A DNA stretch of 64,000 nucleotides from Cohnella sp. GbtcB17 (lineage in GTDB: Bacteria > Bacillota > Bacilli > Paenibacillales > Paenibacillaceae). How positions within the stretch are numbered: the first letter of the stretch is position 1; every line of letters starts with the position of its first letter. The stretch covers positions 95,803-159,802 of the forward strand of contig NZ_JAGXJW010000010.1 in the NCBI RefSeq assembly GCF_019091135.1. The letters are read 5' to 3'. Shown here one piece after another: positions 7,551 to 15,591 of the stretch. The position numbers and the translations under genes are program-made. Below the pieces are notes generated by a model that saw nothing but the letters and a program-made list of their open reading frames with translations, was not told the DNA's origin and did not search any database.

Positions 7551-7622
7551 GCCCAGGCGACCGGCCGACATTCCGGTGCTCCACTGTGGTTAATCCCACT
7601 TGTGTCGCCAGTTACACCGGAA
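7551..7622 (-). promoter_or_regulatory. ZTP (pfl) riboswitch aptamer upstream of rpiB-ywlG-glyA
   Basis: On the minus strand an 8-bp P1 (TTCCGGTG/CACCGGAA, 7615-7622 with 7571-7578) encloses ACTGGCG, then GTGGGATTAACCAC (P2) and the GGAG turn. The second subdomain holds the hallmark GTCGCCTGGGCA (around 7551-7563). All the invariant pieces of the pfl motif are present in order. ZTP/ZMP accumulates when 10-formyl-THF is short, and the family turns on one-carbon and purine genes. Confidence 0.92.
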
Positions 7623-7639
7623 CTGCAACTTGTAGCTAC

Positions 7640-7668
7640 ATCATAACGAAGGAAAATGCCGAAGTCAA
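7640..7668 (-). promoter_or_regulatory. Sigma-A promoter of the ZTP riboswitch/rpiB transcript
   Basis: On the minus strand TTGACT (7663-7668) and TATGAT (7640-7645) have a 17-base spacer. The predicted transcription start is just before the aptamer. Confidence 0.8.
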
Positions 7669-7680
7669 TCGAAAATAGAC

Positions 7681-7686
7681 TATAAT
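7681..7686 (+). promoter_or_regulatory. -10 element of the divergent ypsA promoter
   Basis: A perfect TATAAT 42 bases before the ypsA ATG. No good -35 hexamer is visible 16-18 bases upstream, where it would overlap the divergent rpiB promoter. Confidence 0.4.
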
Positions 7687-7727
7687 CAACCTTATCAAAG
7701 CTTACGACGGTTCAGTAAGGAGCGAGC

Positions 7728-8342
7728 ATGAACAATTTGCTGATTACCGGATACCGCGCGCACGAGCTCGGCATTTTCGGACAGAAACACAAGGGCATTC
7801 CTTATATTCGCAAGGCCATCGAGAACAAGCTCGTCCCCTTATTGGAAGAAGGTCTGGAATGGGTCATCACCCCCGGACAGTACGGAGTCGATCTGTGGGC
7901 CTGCGAATCGGTCATCGCATTAAAAAAGGATTATCCGCAGCTGCGGCTGTCGATTCTGACGGCATTCGAAGGCCAGGAGGAGAAGTGGAGCGAGGACAAG
8001 CAGGAATATTACCGCGGCATTCTGAAGGATGTGGACTATTACGGCGCCGTGAGCAAGCAGCCCTACAGCGGTCCCTGGCAGTTTGCGGCGCGGGACGACC
8101 TGCTTCTGCGCAAAACGGAAGGCATCATCCTCGTCTATGACGAGGAAGCCGGAGACGCCAGCCCGAAGTTCATGAAGGAAAAGGCGCTGCGCAAAAACCG
8201 GGAGGACGGTTACCTCTATCTCTCCGTCAGCTCGGAGGACATTCAAAGCGCGGCCAACGAGGAGCAGTACGACATGACGGACGGGATCGGCGAAGCGGAA
8301 AACCTCGAGGAGCGAAGCGGCGACTGGAATGACGAGATTTGA
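7728..8342 (+). CDS. ypsA: DUF1273/YpsA family SLOG-fold protein
   Basis: 204 residues. The N-terminus MNNLLITGYRAHELGIFG and the core GLEWVITPGQYGVDLWACESVIALKKDYPQLRLSILTAFEGQEEKW are diagnostic of YpsA (SLOG/DprA-like Rossmann fold, predicted to bind a nucleotide-like ligand). GIILVYDEEAGDASPKFM is also family-typical. The C-terminal 40 residues are acidic and less conserved. YpsA overexpression affects cell division in B. subtilis and S. aureus; the ligand is not established. AAGGAGCGAGC precedes the ATG. It is transcribed divergently from rpiB and followed by a terminator. It is not part of this neighbourhood in B. subtilis, so it has been inserted into the ywl block here. Confidence 0.92.
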   Translation: MNNLLITGYRAHELGIFGQKHKGIPYIRKAIENKLVPLLEEGLEWVITPGQYGVDLWACESVIALKKDYPQLRLSILTAFEGQEEKWSEDKQEYYRGILKDVDYYGAVSKQPYSGPWQFAARDDLLLRKTEGIILVYDEEAGDASPKFMKEKALRKNREDGYLYLSVSSEDIQSAANEEQYDMTDGIGEAENLEERSGDWNDEI

Positions 8343-8410
8343 TTGGAGCCCGGGTTGCTTCGTCGCCGAAGCCCTGTTAAACTGGTGTCACAAATACGGT
8401 CGCAAAGCAT

Positions 8411-8455
8411 GCGCCGCCAGTTCTCATCCGAGAGCTTGCGGCGCTTTTCTATTTT
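8411..8455 (+). terminator. Terminator downstream of ypsA
   Basis: GCGCCGC (8411-8417) pairs with GCGGCGC (8438-8444), with an inner TTCTC/GAGAG extension, followed by TTTTCTATTTT. Confidence 0.8.
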
Positions 8456-8477
8456 CCGAGGAGCGTGACGATCCGAG

Positions 8478-9365
8478 ATGGCGCCGCACGACGAAGCCTT
8501 CAAAAAGCTGCTGCAAGCTTTTTTCGCCGAATTCATAGCCTTGTTTTTTCCCGAGCTTCATCGACTGATCGACTTCACCCATACCCGCTTTCTCATGCAG
8601 GAGCTGCTGGTCGACGTCGTCGGAGGCGAGAGGCGCACGGTGGATTTGCTGGTCGAAGTGCGCTTGCATGGCAGAAACGTCTTCATCCTCATTCATCTGG
8701 AGCCTCAATCTTATGCGCAGGCGGATTTCGGAGAGCGGATGTTCCTGTACTTCGCAAGGTTGCTCGAACGGTACCGCAAAACGTATAAGGTAATCCTCCC
8801 CGTAGCCGTCTTCACCGGAAGCCGCGCCAGAGACGAGCCGGGCGGATATACGATGCGCTTCGAGGAGGAGAGCATCGTCGAATTCCGCTACCGCAAGCTT
8901 GAACTGGCTCGCCTGGATTGGCGGCGCTTCGCCAAGTCGGATAATCCCGTAGCCGCTGCGCTGTTGTCGCGGATGGTTTATAATCAAAGAGACAGGCGCG
9001 AGCTTCGCTTGGCCTACCTGAAGATGTTGGCGAGAATTCAACCGAAGCTGGACGACGCCAAACTGGCGCTTGTCATGTCGATCGCGGACCTCTATTACCG
9101 GCCCGAAGCCGAGGAGGACCGGTCCATTTTGCGCGAGCTGCATGCCCGCGATCCGAAGGAGGCCGAACGCGTCATGGAATTGATGCCCGCATGGAAGCGC
9201 TGGGGGTATGAGGAAGGCTTGGAGGAAGGGCTGGAAAAAGGCATTGAAGCCGGCCGCGCCGAGAGCGTGCGCAAGCTGCTGGCCAAGGGCTTTACGCCGG
9301 GACAGATCGCAGACCTGCTCGACCTGCCGCAGGAAGAGATCGCGAAGCTGCGAGATTCGCATTAA
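8478..9365 (+). CDS. Rpn/YhgA-like PD-(D/E)XK nuclease (transposase-derived)
   Basis: 295 residues. The family is the Rpn recombination-promoting nucleases related to transposase_31/PD-(D/E)XK proteins. Opening MAPHDEAFKKLLQAFFAEFIALFFPEL is typical. The catalytic strand pair is VDLLVEV (D56) and ILIHLEPQS (E75-x-Q77), matching the D...ExQ active site of this clan. The C-terminal third (EEGLEEGLEKGIEAGRAESVRKLLAKGFTPGQIADLLDLPQEEIAKL) is the usual EG-repeat helix plus a short HTH-like tail. The ATG is the only in-frame start after a TGA at 8466; its Shine-Dalgarno (CGAGGAG) is rather far, about 14 bases. These genes are often mobile or multicopy, but I see no terminal inverted repeats. Confidence 0.85.
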   Translation: MAPHDEAFKKLLQAFFAEFIALFFPELHRLIDFTHTRFLMQELLVDVVGGERRTVDLLVEVRLHGRNVFILIHLEPQSYAQADFGERMFLYFARLLERYRKTYKVILPVAVFTGSRARDEPGGYTMRFEEESIVEFRYRKLELARLDWRRFAKSDNPVAAALLSRMVYNQRDRRELRLAYLKMLARIQPKLDDAKLALVMSIADLYYRPEAEEDRSILRELHARDPKEAERVMELMPAWKRWGYEEGLEEGLEKGIEAGRAESVRKLLAKGFTPGQIADLLDLPQEEIAKLRDSH

Positions 9366-9407
9366 AATAGCGCCGCGCGCCCCTAATGTGGAGCACGCGG
9401 CGCTTTG
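9365..9407. terminator. Bidirectional terminator between rpn-like gene and ywlE
   Basis: AGCGCCGCG (9369-9377) pairs with CGCGGCGCT (9396-9404). An A-run flanks one side and TTT the other. The two genes are convergent. Confidence 0.7.
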
Positions 9408-9436
9408 CCGTTCGATACTGACGCTTCGGCATTCCT

Positions 9437-10021
9437 CTAATCTGCAGCCTGCCGCCCGCCAAAGGCCCGTTCGATCGCCTCGCGAATCTCCCGCGCGCAA
9501 GCCTCGTACACCGCAAGCGGCCCGCCGTACGGATCCGCGATGTCCAGATCGGGCGCGCGGCGCGACAGCTCGGTCAGGCGTTGCTTGTCCCGCTCGGGGA
9601 ACGGCTTGCCCAGCGCCAATGCTACCTGAAATTCCGCATGAAGACGGTCCATCTCCTGCAAATCCGGCAGCAGCGCTTCGCTCTGACGCGCATATTCCTT
9701 GAGCGTATAGGTCTTGGACGCCGCATGCGGATACCGCTCCGCGATCGCGCGCTTATGAGAGACAGTCATCGTCAAGATAAGGTCCGCCCACTCTACATCC
9801 GCTCGGTCAAGCCTTGTCGAAGCGCCGGGCAGCGCAACGCGGGTGCGTCTCAGCGTCTCCGCCGCATTCGTTGAGATCGGCATGCCCGATTGGGCGGCCA
9901 CCCCTGCGGATCGCACTTCCATCTCGGTACCCGTCCGTGCCGCCCAATCGCGCAGCAGCGCTTCGGCCATCGGACTCCGACAGGTATTCCCGGTACAAAC
10001 CATCAATATACGCCGCATCAT
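9437..10021 (-). CDS. ywlE: Protein-arginine phosphatase / low-molecular-weight phosphatase YwlE
   Basis: 194 residues, longer than B. subtilis YwlE by a loop around residues 110-150. The P-loop is C9-T-G-N-T13-C-R15-S. A Thr at the position of T13, where Tyr phosphatases have Ile, is the known determinant of phospho-arginine specificity in YwlE. The general-acid loop DIADPYGG is near the C-terminus. It reverses McsB arginine phosphorylation, which tags proteins for ClpCP. It sits 53 bases downstream of mntP in the conserved B. subtilis order. Confidence 0.9.
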   Translation of the reverse strand: MMRRILMVCTGNTCRSPMAEALLRDWAARTGTEMEVRSAGVAAQSGMPISTNAAETLRRTRVALPGASTRLDRADVEWADLILTMTVSHKRAIAERYPHAASKTYTLKEYARQSEALLPDLQEMDRLHAEFQVALALGKPFPERDKQRLTELSRRAPDLDIADPYGGPLAVYEACAREIREAIERAFGGRQAAD

Positions 10022-10074
10022 CCTAGCCTCCTCTTTCGGACGGTTCTTCGCCTCGTCGCTTTATAGTGAACTAG

Positions 10075-10632
10075 TTATATCAAAAAGAGCAGGCCGAATG
10101 CAAACAAAATGACCCCGCCGAACGCCTCTCCGTATCCGCCGAGCGACTGGCTCACGCGTGTTCCCAGCAGCAGCCCCAGCACGCTCATCGCTCCGCCGAC
10201 GAATCCGAACATGAGCACCGTGAACATCATATGCGCGGAAAACATGCCGAGCGAAACGCCGACCGAAAAAGCGTCGATGCTCACGCTAAGCGCGAACACG
10301 AGCATCCCCCAAAATGTCCGATGGCTGAACGACGAGACCGCTTCCCCGCGAATCGCGCTGTACACCATATGTCCGCCAAGGAGCAGCAAAAGCGCGCCTG
10401 CTGCCGACGTGGCGACGCCGCCCAATAGTCCGCTCACGTAATGCCCGGTCAGCATGCCGCCGAGCGGCATCAGTACGTGGAACAAAGCGATCAAGGCGCT
10501 CAGCTTGAGCACGTCCAGCTTGCGGACGCCCTTCAGCCCGATCCCGATGCCGAGCGAGAAGGCATCCATCCCGAGCGCGACCGCCATAATGCCGATCGTA
10601 ATCAAATGCCCTGCTGCCGCAGACCATTCCAT
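10075..10632 (-). CDS. mntP: Manganese efflux pump MntP
   Basis: 185 residues starting at the ATG at 10630-10632, chosen because CAAGGGGG lies 8 bases upstream and this gives the family length; the longer frame to 10749 has no ribosome binding site. Six membrane segments are visible. The two conserved acidic motifs are VALGMDAFSLGIGIG in helix 1 and ALSVSIDAFSVGVSLG in helix 4, and LIALFHVLMPLGGMLTG lies between them. It exports Mn2+. It corresponds to B. subtilis ywlD. The 237-base gap to the upstream gene leaves room for a promoter or leader, but I recognise no yybP-ykoY riboswitch there. Confidence 0.93.
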   Translation of the reverse strand: MEWSAAAGHLITIGIMAVALGMDAFSLGIGIGLKGVRKLDVLKLSALIALFHVLMPLGGMLTGHYVSGLLGGVATSAAGALLLLLGGHMVYSAIRGEAVSSFSHRTFWGMLVFALSVSIDAFSVGVSLGMFSAHMMFTVLMFGFVGGAMSVLGLLLGTRVSQSLGGYGEAFGGVILFAFGLLFLI

Positions 10633-10868
10633 GCTATAGCCCCCTTGTCCAGCTAGCCCGATATAGGGAGCATATGCGGACAAGGCGGCGAACATGACCC
10701 GACGAAAGGCAGGTAAAGCGGTTTGTGCCAGAAGGAGAGCCATGCGCATGTCGAGGCTGCGAGCTTAGTACGGGTGGACGCGGGAGAGTGACGCTGCGAG
10801 CGGGAGCGTTCAGGCTCGCGTCTGGCGGCGAGCCAAAATTGAGTTGCGGCGCCCTTTGACGGCGCCGA

Positions 10869-12026
10869 TCAGACCGGCAGCGCGCGGCCGCCGGCCGCCT
10901 TGCGCATGCGGTTCATGAGCGCGGCCCCGATGCCTTCCTCCGGGAAGGCCTCGGCCGCGATGAACCGCAGGCCGCGCGCGTCGCATTCGCGCAGCGCCGC
11001 GTACAGCGCCTGCGCGGCGGCGGCCGGCGCCGCGCGCGGACCCAGCGCGAGGACGGCGTCCGCGCTATAAAACCCGGCGTGCTCGTCGCAGCACAGCACG
11101 CCCGCAGGCTCGCCCCGCCGCCGCGCGTCGTCGACGGCGGCCTGCACCGCGGCGCGCACGGCCGCAGGCGCGCCGCTCGCGATCGCCATTACGCCCTGCG
11201 GGGCGTAATGGGCGTACTTCACGCCGGGCGAGCGCGGCGCGCCCGCGGCCCCCGCTGCTGGCGCCGCATCGGCCCCGACGGCATCCATCGCGCTGGCGGC
11301 GCCGGGGGCGTCAGCCGAGCCCGAGGCTGCGGCCTCGCCGTCGCCAGCCGCGGTCTCCCCGCCCGCGCTGGGCGCCACGATGCGGGCCGCCTCGCCCGCC
11401 GCCGCCTGCAACTGCTCGGCCGTCACGCCGCCCGGCCGCAAAATGTGCACGTCGCCCCCGAGCACACGGACGACGGTCGACTCCACGCCGACGCCGGTCG
11501 GACCGCCGTCGAGCACGCCGTCGATGCGCCCGTCGAGATCGTCGCGCACATGGCTCGCGAGCGTCGGGCTCGGCCGGCCCGAGCGGTTGGCGCTGGGCGC
11601 CGCGACCGGGCAGCCCGCGGCCGCGATCAGCCGCCGCGCGATGTCGTGCGCCGGCACGCGCACGGCGACCGTGTCGAGGCCCGCCGTCACGCGGGCGGCG
11701 ACCGCCCCGGGCCGCACGGGCAGCACCAGCGTGAGCGGCCCCGGCCAGAAGGCGGCCATAAGCGCCCGCTCCAGCGGCGACACCTCGGCGGCCAGCGCAT
11801 CCACGTCCGCCGCATCCGCCAGATGCACGATCAGCGGATTGTCCGAAGGCCTGCCCTTGGCCGCGAAGATCCGCTCCGCCGCGGCTTCGCTCCGCGCGTC
11901 CGCCCCGAGCCCGTACACCGTCTCGGTCGGAAACGCCACGACGCCGCCTGCGGCAAGCGCCGCGGCGGCTTCGTTCAGGCCGGCATCTCCGTCGGCCGGC
12001 GTCCAGTATTTCGTCTTCGTATGCAT
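10869..12026 (-). CDS. ywlC: Threonylcarbamoyl-AMP synthase (TsaC/Sua5 family, YwlC)
   Basis: 385 residues. Makes threonylcarbamoyl-adenylate for the t6A37 modification of ANN-decoding tRNAs. The TsaC domain (about 1-215) shows GGVVAFPTETVYGLGADA, GRPSDNPLIVHLAD, FWPGPLTLVLPV, VAVRVPAHDIARRLI and PVAAPSANRSGRPSPT. An Ala/Gly-rich linker (about 215-268) is unusually long and low in complexity. The Sua5 C-terminal domain begins at SPGVKYAHYAPQG. It is 48 bases downstream of spoIIR, in the B. subtilis order. Confidence 0.95.
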   Translation of the reverse strand: MHTKTKYWTPADGDAGLNEAAAALAAGGVVAFPTETVYGLGADARSEAAAERIFAAKGRPSDNPLIVHLADAADVDALAAEVSPLERALMAAFWPGPLTLVLPVRPGAVAARVTAGLDTVAVRVPAHDIARRLIAAAGCPVAAPSANRSGRPSPTLASHVRDDLDGRIDGVLDGGPTGVGVESTVVRVLGGDVHILRPGGVTAEQLQAAAGEAARIVAPSAGGETAAGDGEAAASGSADAPGAASAMDAVGADAAPAAGAAGAPRSPGVKYAHYAPQGVMAIASGAPAAVRAAVQAAVDDARRRGEPAGVLCCDEHAGFYSADAVLALGPRAAPAAAAQALYAALRECDARGLRFIAAEAFPEEGIGAALMNRMRKAAGGRALPV

Positions 12027-12074
12027 GTCCGTCCCTCGCGTTTCTTCAAGTTAGGACGATTATATCACAGCGTT

Positions 12075-12803
12075 TCAGGAGAACAACGATCCGATGAAGC
12101 TGAACAGCTTCTTAAGCAGCACGAGCAGGAAAAACTCGGCCTTCGGCTTCTCCGCGGGCACGGCCGCGGCGATGACGCCGTCTTCCTGCGCCGCGTTCGC
12201 GGACGCTTGCTTGATCTTGGCAGCGTGGCTTGGGTCGTTTTTTTGCGCGGCTGCCGTCTGCTTGGCAGAAGTCTTGTCGTCCGAGACGGCCGGCTCGTCC
12301 GCTTTAACCGAGGCGGCCAGGCACAGCGGCGGGAACAGCACGCACCACCAATTGGCGCCGCCGCCCTTGCCGAGCGTAATCCGAAGCGCTTCGTACTGAC
12401 CCGCCGGATACGTCTTGCCCTCGAACGTTTTCGCCGGAAAGTCCACGACCGCAAGCTCCGTTTTTTCGCCGTAACCGGCCTTGGCATTCTTCAGCGACTT
12501 GTTCGCCGCCGCCTCGACGTCCGCGAGCCGCGAACGAATGAGCGCGCGCGCTTCTTCAATCGTGCCCGGCATCTCGCCCCAGGACTCGATCAACGCGGAA
12601 ACGTCGTCCCGCACCCCGCGCTTGATCGCTTGATCGCGATCGCTGTCCGAATTGGCGATGATCCGGATGCGGATCGCCTGGTTCGGTATCGTATCGTCGC
12701 CTTCGGCGTCCGCCGAGGCGCGGTTCACTGCCAATGTGGAAAAGCCCGACAGACCGATAAGAAGAAGAAAAAGAAAAGGACCATAATGACGAAGACCACG
12801 CAT
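12075..12803 (-). CDS. spoIIR: Stage II sporulation protein R
   Basis: 242 residues. SpoIIR is secreted from the forespore and triggers SpoIIGA to cleave pro-sigma-E in the mother cell. An N-terminal hydrophobic signal (FLFLLLIGLSGFSTLAV) is followed by the conserved core IPNQAIRIRIIANSDSDRDQAIKRGVRDDVSALI and the C-terminal PAGQYEALRITLGKGGGANWWCVLFPPLCLA. After that comes a low-complexity Lys/Ala linker and a second hydrophobic stretch, FFLLVLLKKLFSFIGSLFS, at the very C-terminus. An AAGGAGCGAG ribosome binding site precedes the ATG. A sigma-F-like promoter lies in the gap to prmC. Confidence 0.95.
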   Translation of the reverse strand: MRGLRHYGPFLFLLLIGLSGFSTLAVNRASADAEGDDTIPNQAIRIRIIANSDSDRDQAIKRGVRDDVSALIESWGEMPGTIEEARALIRSRLADVEAAANKSLKNAKAGYGEKTELAVVDFPAKTFEGKTYPAGQYEALRITLGKGGGANWWCVLFPPLCLAASVKADEPAVSDDKTSAKQTAAAQKNDPSHAAKIKQASANAAQEDGVIAAAVPAEKPKAEFFLLVLLKKLFSFIGSLFS

Positions 12804-12866
12804 CGTTCTCGCTCCTTGTGCGCACCCGTCGGTGCGGCCGATGCGTTCCGGAACGGCTTAGTCCTC

Positions 12867-12894
12867 ATTATGTCCTTCTCTCGAATCTGTAAAC
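12867..12894 (-). promoter_or_regulatory. Candidate sigma-F promoter of spoIIR
   Basis: On the minus strand GTTTA (12890-12894) and GGACATAAT (12867-12875) are 14 bases apart. The latter fits the GGNNANANT -10 consensus of sigma-F, which drives spoIIR in B. subtilis. The -35 has 4 of 5 matches and the spacer is short. Confidence 0.45.
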
Positions 12895-12917
12895 CTAGCA
12901 GTTTATATTTAGTTTTT

Positions 12918-13829
12918 TTAGAAACGAAGCGCGAGCACGTGGCGGTCGATGCCGCCGTAATCGCGGACGATGCGGATCTCGTCCCAGTCGGCGACCTCGC
13001 GCAAAAGCGCGGCCGCCTGCTCCGCCTGATGGATGCCGACCTCCCAGGCGACTATCGCCGGCAGCTCCGCCAGCCCGCCGCTCAGCTGCTCCGCCATCCG
13101 GCGGTACGGCGCGAGCCCGTCCGGTCCGCCGTCCAACGCGAGGCGAGGCTCGTGGTCCCGCACTTCCGCCTGCAAGCCGGGCAAGTCCGAGGACGGGATA
13201 TACGGCGGATTCGATACGAGAATATCGATCCGCTCGCCGGCATGCGCGCGCCCTTCCCTAAACGGCGCCAGCAAATCGCCTTGCACGAAGCGCACGCTCG
13301 CGCCGAGCGCCGCCGCATTGCCCGCAGCCACTTCGAGCGCTTCCGGTGATAGATCGCTGGCGGTCACCTGCCAATCGGGCCGCTCCAGCTTCAGCGTAAC
13401 CGCTAACGCGCCGCTGCCCGTGCCGACGTCCAGCACGCGCAGCTGTCCCTCGTCTCCCCGCGCCTTGCGCGTCGCTACGATCTTATCCGCCCCTTCGAGT
13501 ACCGCCTCGGCCAGAAGCTCCGTCTCGGGCCTCGGGATCAGCACCGCCGGCGTCACGGCGAACTTGCGACCGTAGAAATATTGCTCGCCGGTCACATATT
13601 GCGCCGGCTCTCCCGCCGCTCTACGCGCCAGCATCGCCTCCCACTCATCCCGCTTCGCCTCCGGAAACGGCTCCCGCAAATCCCTCAGCAGCTCGGCCTT
13701 GCCAATCCCGAGAAGGTGCAGAATCAGCAGCTCCGCCCCCGACTCGGCCTCCGCTTCCTCGATGCCCGCCTCCGCCAATCGCCGCACTCCTGCCTTCCAC
13801 ACTTCGCCATAGGTTTGTCCTCGTTCCAT
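12918..13829 (-). CDS. prmC: Release-factor glutamine methyltransferase
   Basis: 303 residues. Methylates the glutamine of the GGQ motif in peptide-chain release factors. The helical N-terminal substrate domain (about 1-95) ends in PAQYVTGEQYFYGRKFAVTPAVLIPRPETELL. The SAM-binding Rossmann domain has RVLDVGTGSGALAVTLKLERPDWQVTASDLS. The catalytic NPPY is in ILVSNPPYIPSSDL. The start follows AAAGGGAGAG. In B. subtilis prmC follows prfA directly; here an MFS/XRE/lipoprotein insertion separates them by about 3.3 kb. Confidence 0.95.
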   Translation of the reverse strand: MERGQTYGEVWKAGVRRLAEAGIEEAEAESGAELLILHLLGIGKAELLRDLREPFPEAKRDEWEAMLARRAAGEPAQYVTGEQYFYGRKFAVTPAVLIPRPETELLAEAVLEGADKIVATRKARGDEGQLRVLDVGTGSGALAVTLKLERPDWQVTASDLSPEALEVAAGNAAALGASVRFVQGDLLAPFREGRAHAGERIDILVSNPPYIPSSDLPGLQAEVRDHEPRLALDGGPDGLAPYRRMAEQLSGGLAELPAIVAWEVGIHQAEQAAALLREVADWDEIRIVRDYGGIDRHVLALRF

Positions 13830-13954
13830 GCCGCTCTCCCTTTACCCAATCTGCTTTTCGTTCCGGACTTCGATATAACGATAACGCCATCGTAACACAA
13901 GCACCTTCACTTATTCGAGGAGACACAGATTATAAGACGAGCGATAGCGGCACT

Positions 13955-14025
13955 CGCGGCCGTTATTTGCTCCGGGGCCGGCACTTCGCGCACGATGCGA
14001 TACGCAGGACCGTTATCTGCTCGAT
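13955..14025. repeat. Two copies of a 50-bp intergenic repeat (CCGTTATYTGCT type)
   Basis: CCGTTATTTGCTCC starts at 13960 and CCGTTATCTGCTCG at 14010, a 50-base period. The motif GGxCCGTTATT recurs in the array at 39.4 kb. The repeat lies between the MFS gene end and the prmC start; no coding frame is supported. Confidence 0.5.
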
Positions 14026-14032
14026 GGCATGC

Positions 14033-15436
14033 CTAACGCCGCCGCTCCCGCCCGATCCTCGTCCATACCAGGATCGTGCCCGCCGCCAGGACAAGCCCCA
14101 GCGCTACGAAGCCCTGCCGAATACCGGCATCCGTCGAACCGGCATGCCCAAGGAAAGCGCCCGTCAGCACGACGCCGAGCGTTGCGCCGAGCTGGCGCGA
14201 GGCGTTTAGCGCGCCGGAGGCGGCTCCCGTCCATTCGGGCGGCGAAGCGGCCATCACGGCGGCCATGAGCGACGGTATGGCGAGAGAGATGCCGAAGCCG
14301 ACAAAGAGCAGGCCGATCAAATAGGCGCCGTAGCCAGACTCCCCCGTCGCTGCGGCTATGGTCAGCACGCCCGCCGCGCACAGCGCGAAGCCCGCGGTCA
14401 TGGGGAGTCTCGGGCCGAGACGGCCGACGATTCGCCCCGTCAATATCGGGTTGAACGCCAGCGGGATCGTCATCGGCAGCAGAGCGAGGCCCGCCGCGTG
14501 CGCCTCATATCCCCGCGCCTGTTGGAAATAGATTGGCAGCGCGAACAGAACGCCGGACAAGCCGACATTGACGAGCAGTCCGGCCAGCATGCCGGCCGAC
14601 ACGGTCGGCGACGCGACCAGACGAAGCGGCAGCAGCGGCGACCGGCCCCGTGACTCCGCAGCTGCAAACCCCGCCAATGCGAGGGCAAACAAGCCGAATG
14701 CGCCCAGCACGACGGGCGACGTCCATCCGCGCGTCTGTCCTTCGGTCAGCGCATAGGCGAGCGAAGCGATCGCCGCGATGCAGGTCGCTTGTCCGGCCGG
14801 ATCGAGACTGCGCCGGCTGCGCCCAACGCCGTCGGGGCCAGCCAGACGCCCGACGACGATCAGGCTTACGGCGGCGAGCGGCACGTTGATCAGAAAGATG
14901 CTCCTCCAGCCCAAGCCGTCCGCGAACAAGCCGCCGACAACCGGGCCGAGCGCCGTTGCGGCCCCCGTTGTCGCCGCCCAAATGCCGAGCGCCCGCGCCC
15001 GCGCTGCCCGCTCCGGATACGACTGCGCCAGCAGCGCCAGCGAAGCGGGCAGCAGAGCGGCCCCGCCGACGCCCAGCACGGCGCGAAACCCGATCAGCGC
15101 GCCAAGCGTTGGCGAAGCGGCGCAAAGCGCCGACGCAGCGAGAAAGACGGCCAGTCCGGCCGCATAAACGCGCTTGGCGCCGAGCCGGTCGGCCAGCGCG
15201 CCCATGGACAGGAGCAAGCCAGCGAACACAATCGTGTACGCGTTGGCCACCCACTGCAAGCCAGACAGGCCTCCGCCCAGGTCGGCGCGGATCGCCGGCA
15301 GCGCCACCCCGAGCGCCGTCGTATCCAACAGCACCATAAAGTAACCGAGCGACAGACCGATCAGCAGCGCGGCTCTGCCTTGTCCGGTTCGGCGCCATCC
15401 CTCTGTTCGAGCGGCTGTTTCCATCTCCATTTCCAT
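14033..15436 (-). CDS. DHA2-family MFS drug exporter (EmrB/QacA type)
   Basis: 467 residues from the ATG at 15434-15436, preceded by GGGAGGGAA; the extra 26 residues of the open frame have no ribosome binding site. About 14 membrane segments, the DHA2 number. Signature stretches are LDTTALGVALPAIRADLG (motif D1), LQWVANAYTIVFAGLLLSMGALADRLGAKRVY (motif A) and LGPVVGGLFADGLGWRSIFLINVPLA (motif C region). The proton-antiport role is family knowledge; the substrate is unknown. It is divergent from an XRE/MmyB regulator with an inverted repeat between them. The pair interrupts the prfA-prmC order and looks like an insertion. Confidence 0.9.
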   Translation of the reverse strand: MEMEMETAARTEGWRRTGQGRAALLIGLSLGYFMVLLDTTALGVALPAIRADLGGGLSGLQWVANAYTIVFAGLLLSMGALADRLGAKRVYAAGLAVFLAASALCAASPTLGALIGFRAVLGVGGAALLPASLALLAQSYPERAARARALGIWAATTGAATALGPVVGGLFADGLGWRSIFLINVPLAAVSLIVVGRLAGPDGVGRSRRSLDPAGQATCIAAIASLAYALTEGQTRGWTSPVVLGAFGLFALALAGFAAAESRGRSPLLPLRLVASPTVSAGMLAGLLVNVGLSGVLFALPIYFQQARGYEAHAAGLALLPMTIPLAFNPILTGRIVGRLGPRLPMTAGFALCAAGVLTIAAATGESGYGAYLIGLLFVGFGISLAIPSLMAAVMAASPPEWTGAASGALNASRQLGATLGVVLTGAFLGHAGSTDAGIRQGFVALGLVLAAGTILVWTRIGRERRR

Positions 15437-15488
15437 TGTTCTATTCCCTCCCGTTGTTCGGATGGCGTCGGTCGCCATCCGCGTCCCG

Positions 15489-15510
15489 GTCAGTTTATAA
15501 TGGTACTGAC
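15489..15510. promoter_or_regulatory. Candidate operator between the MFS pump and its divergent regulator
   Basis: GTCAGT (15489-15494) and ACTGAC (15505-15510) flank an AT-rich core that contains the likely -10 hexamer (TATAAA on the minus strand) of the MFS promoter. A repressor bound here would block the pump gene. Confidence 0.5.
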
Positions 15511-15591
15511 GCATGCGTAAGCGGAGGGTTTATCCCGGGAGCGGCGCTCCCTGTATAACCGCGCTTATCAAAAAAGGAAGTGAAGTCCCTC

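Noticed and set aside
8478..9365. Complete mobile element around the Rpn-like gene
   Set aside because: I looked for terminal inverted repeats or target-site duplications next to the gene and found only ordinary terminators.
9437..10021. Ordinary low-molecular-weight tyrosine phosphatase
   Set aside because: The Thr in the P-loop (CTGNTCRS) and the conserved ywl neighbourhood favour the arginine phosphatase YwlE.
10633..10868. yybP-ykoY manganese riboswitch before mntP
   Set aside because: The 237-base leader lacks the conserved loops of that riboswitch. Only GC-rich short repeats are visible.
11079..13349. 756-residue plus-strand open frame
   Set aside because: Antisense of ywlC, spoIIR and prmC; high GC makes such long shadow frames common. 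Composition is Arg/His-rich without domains.
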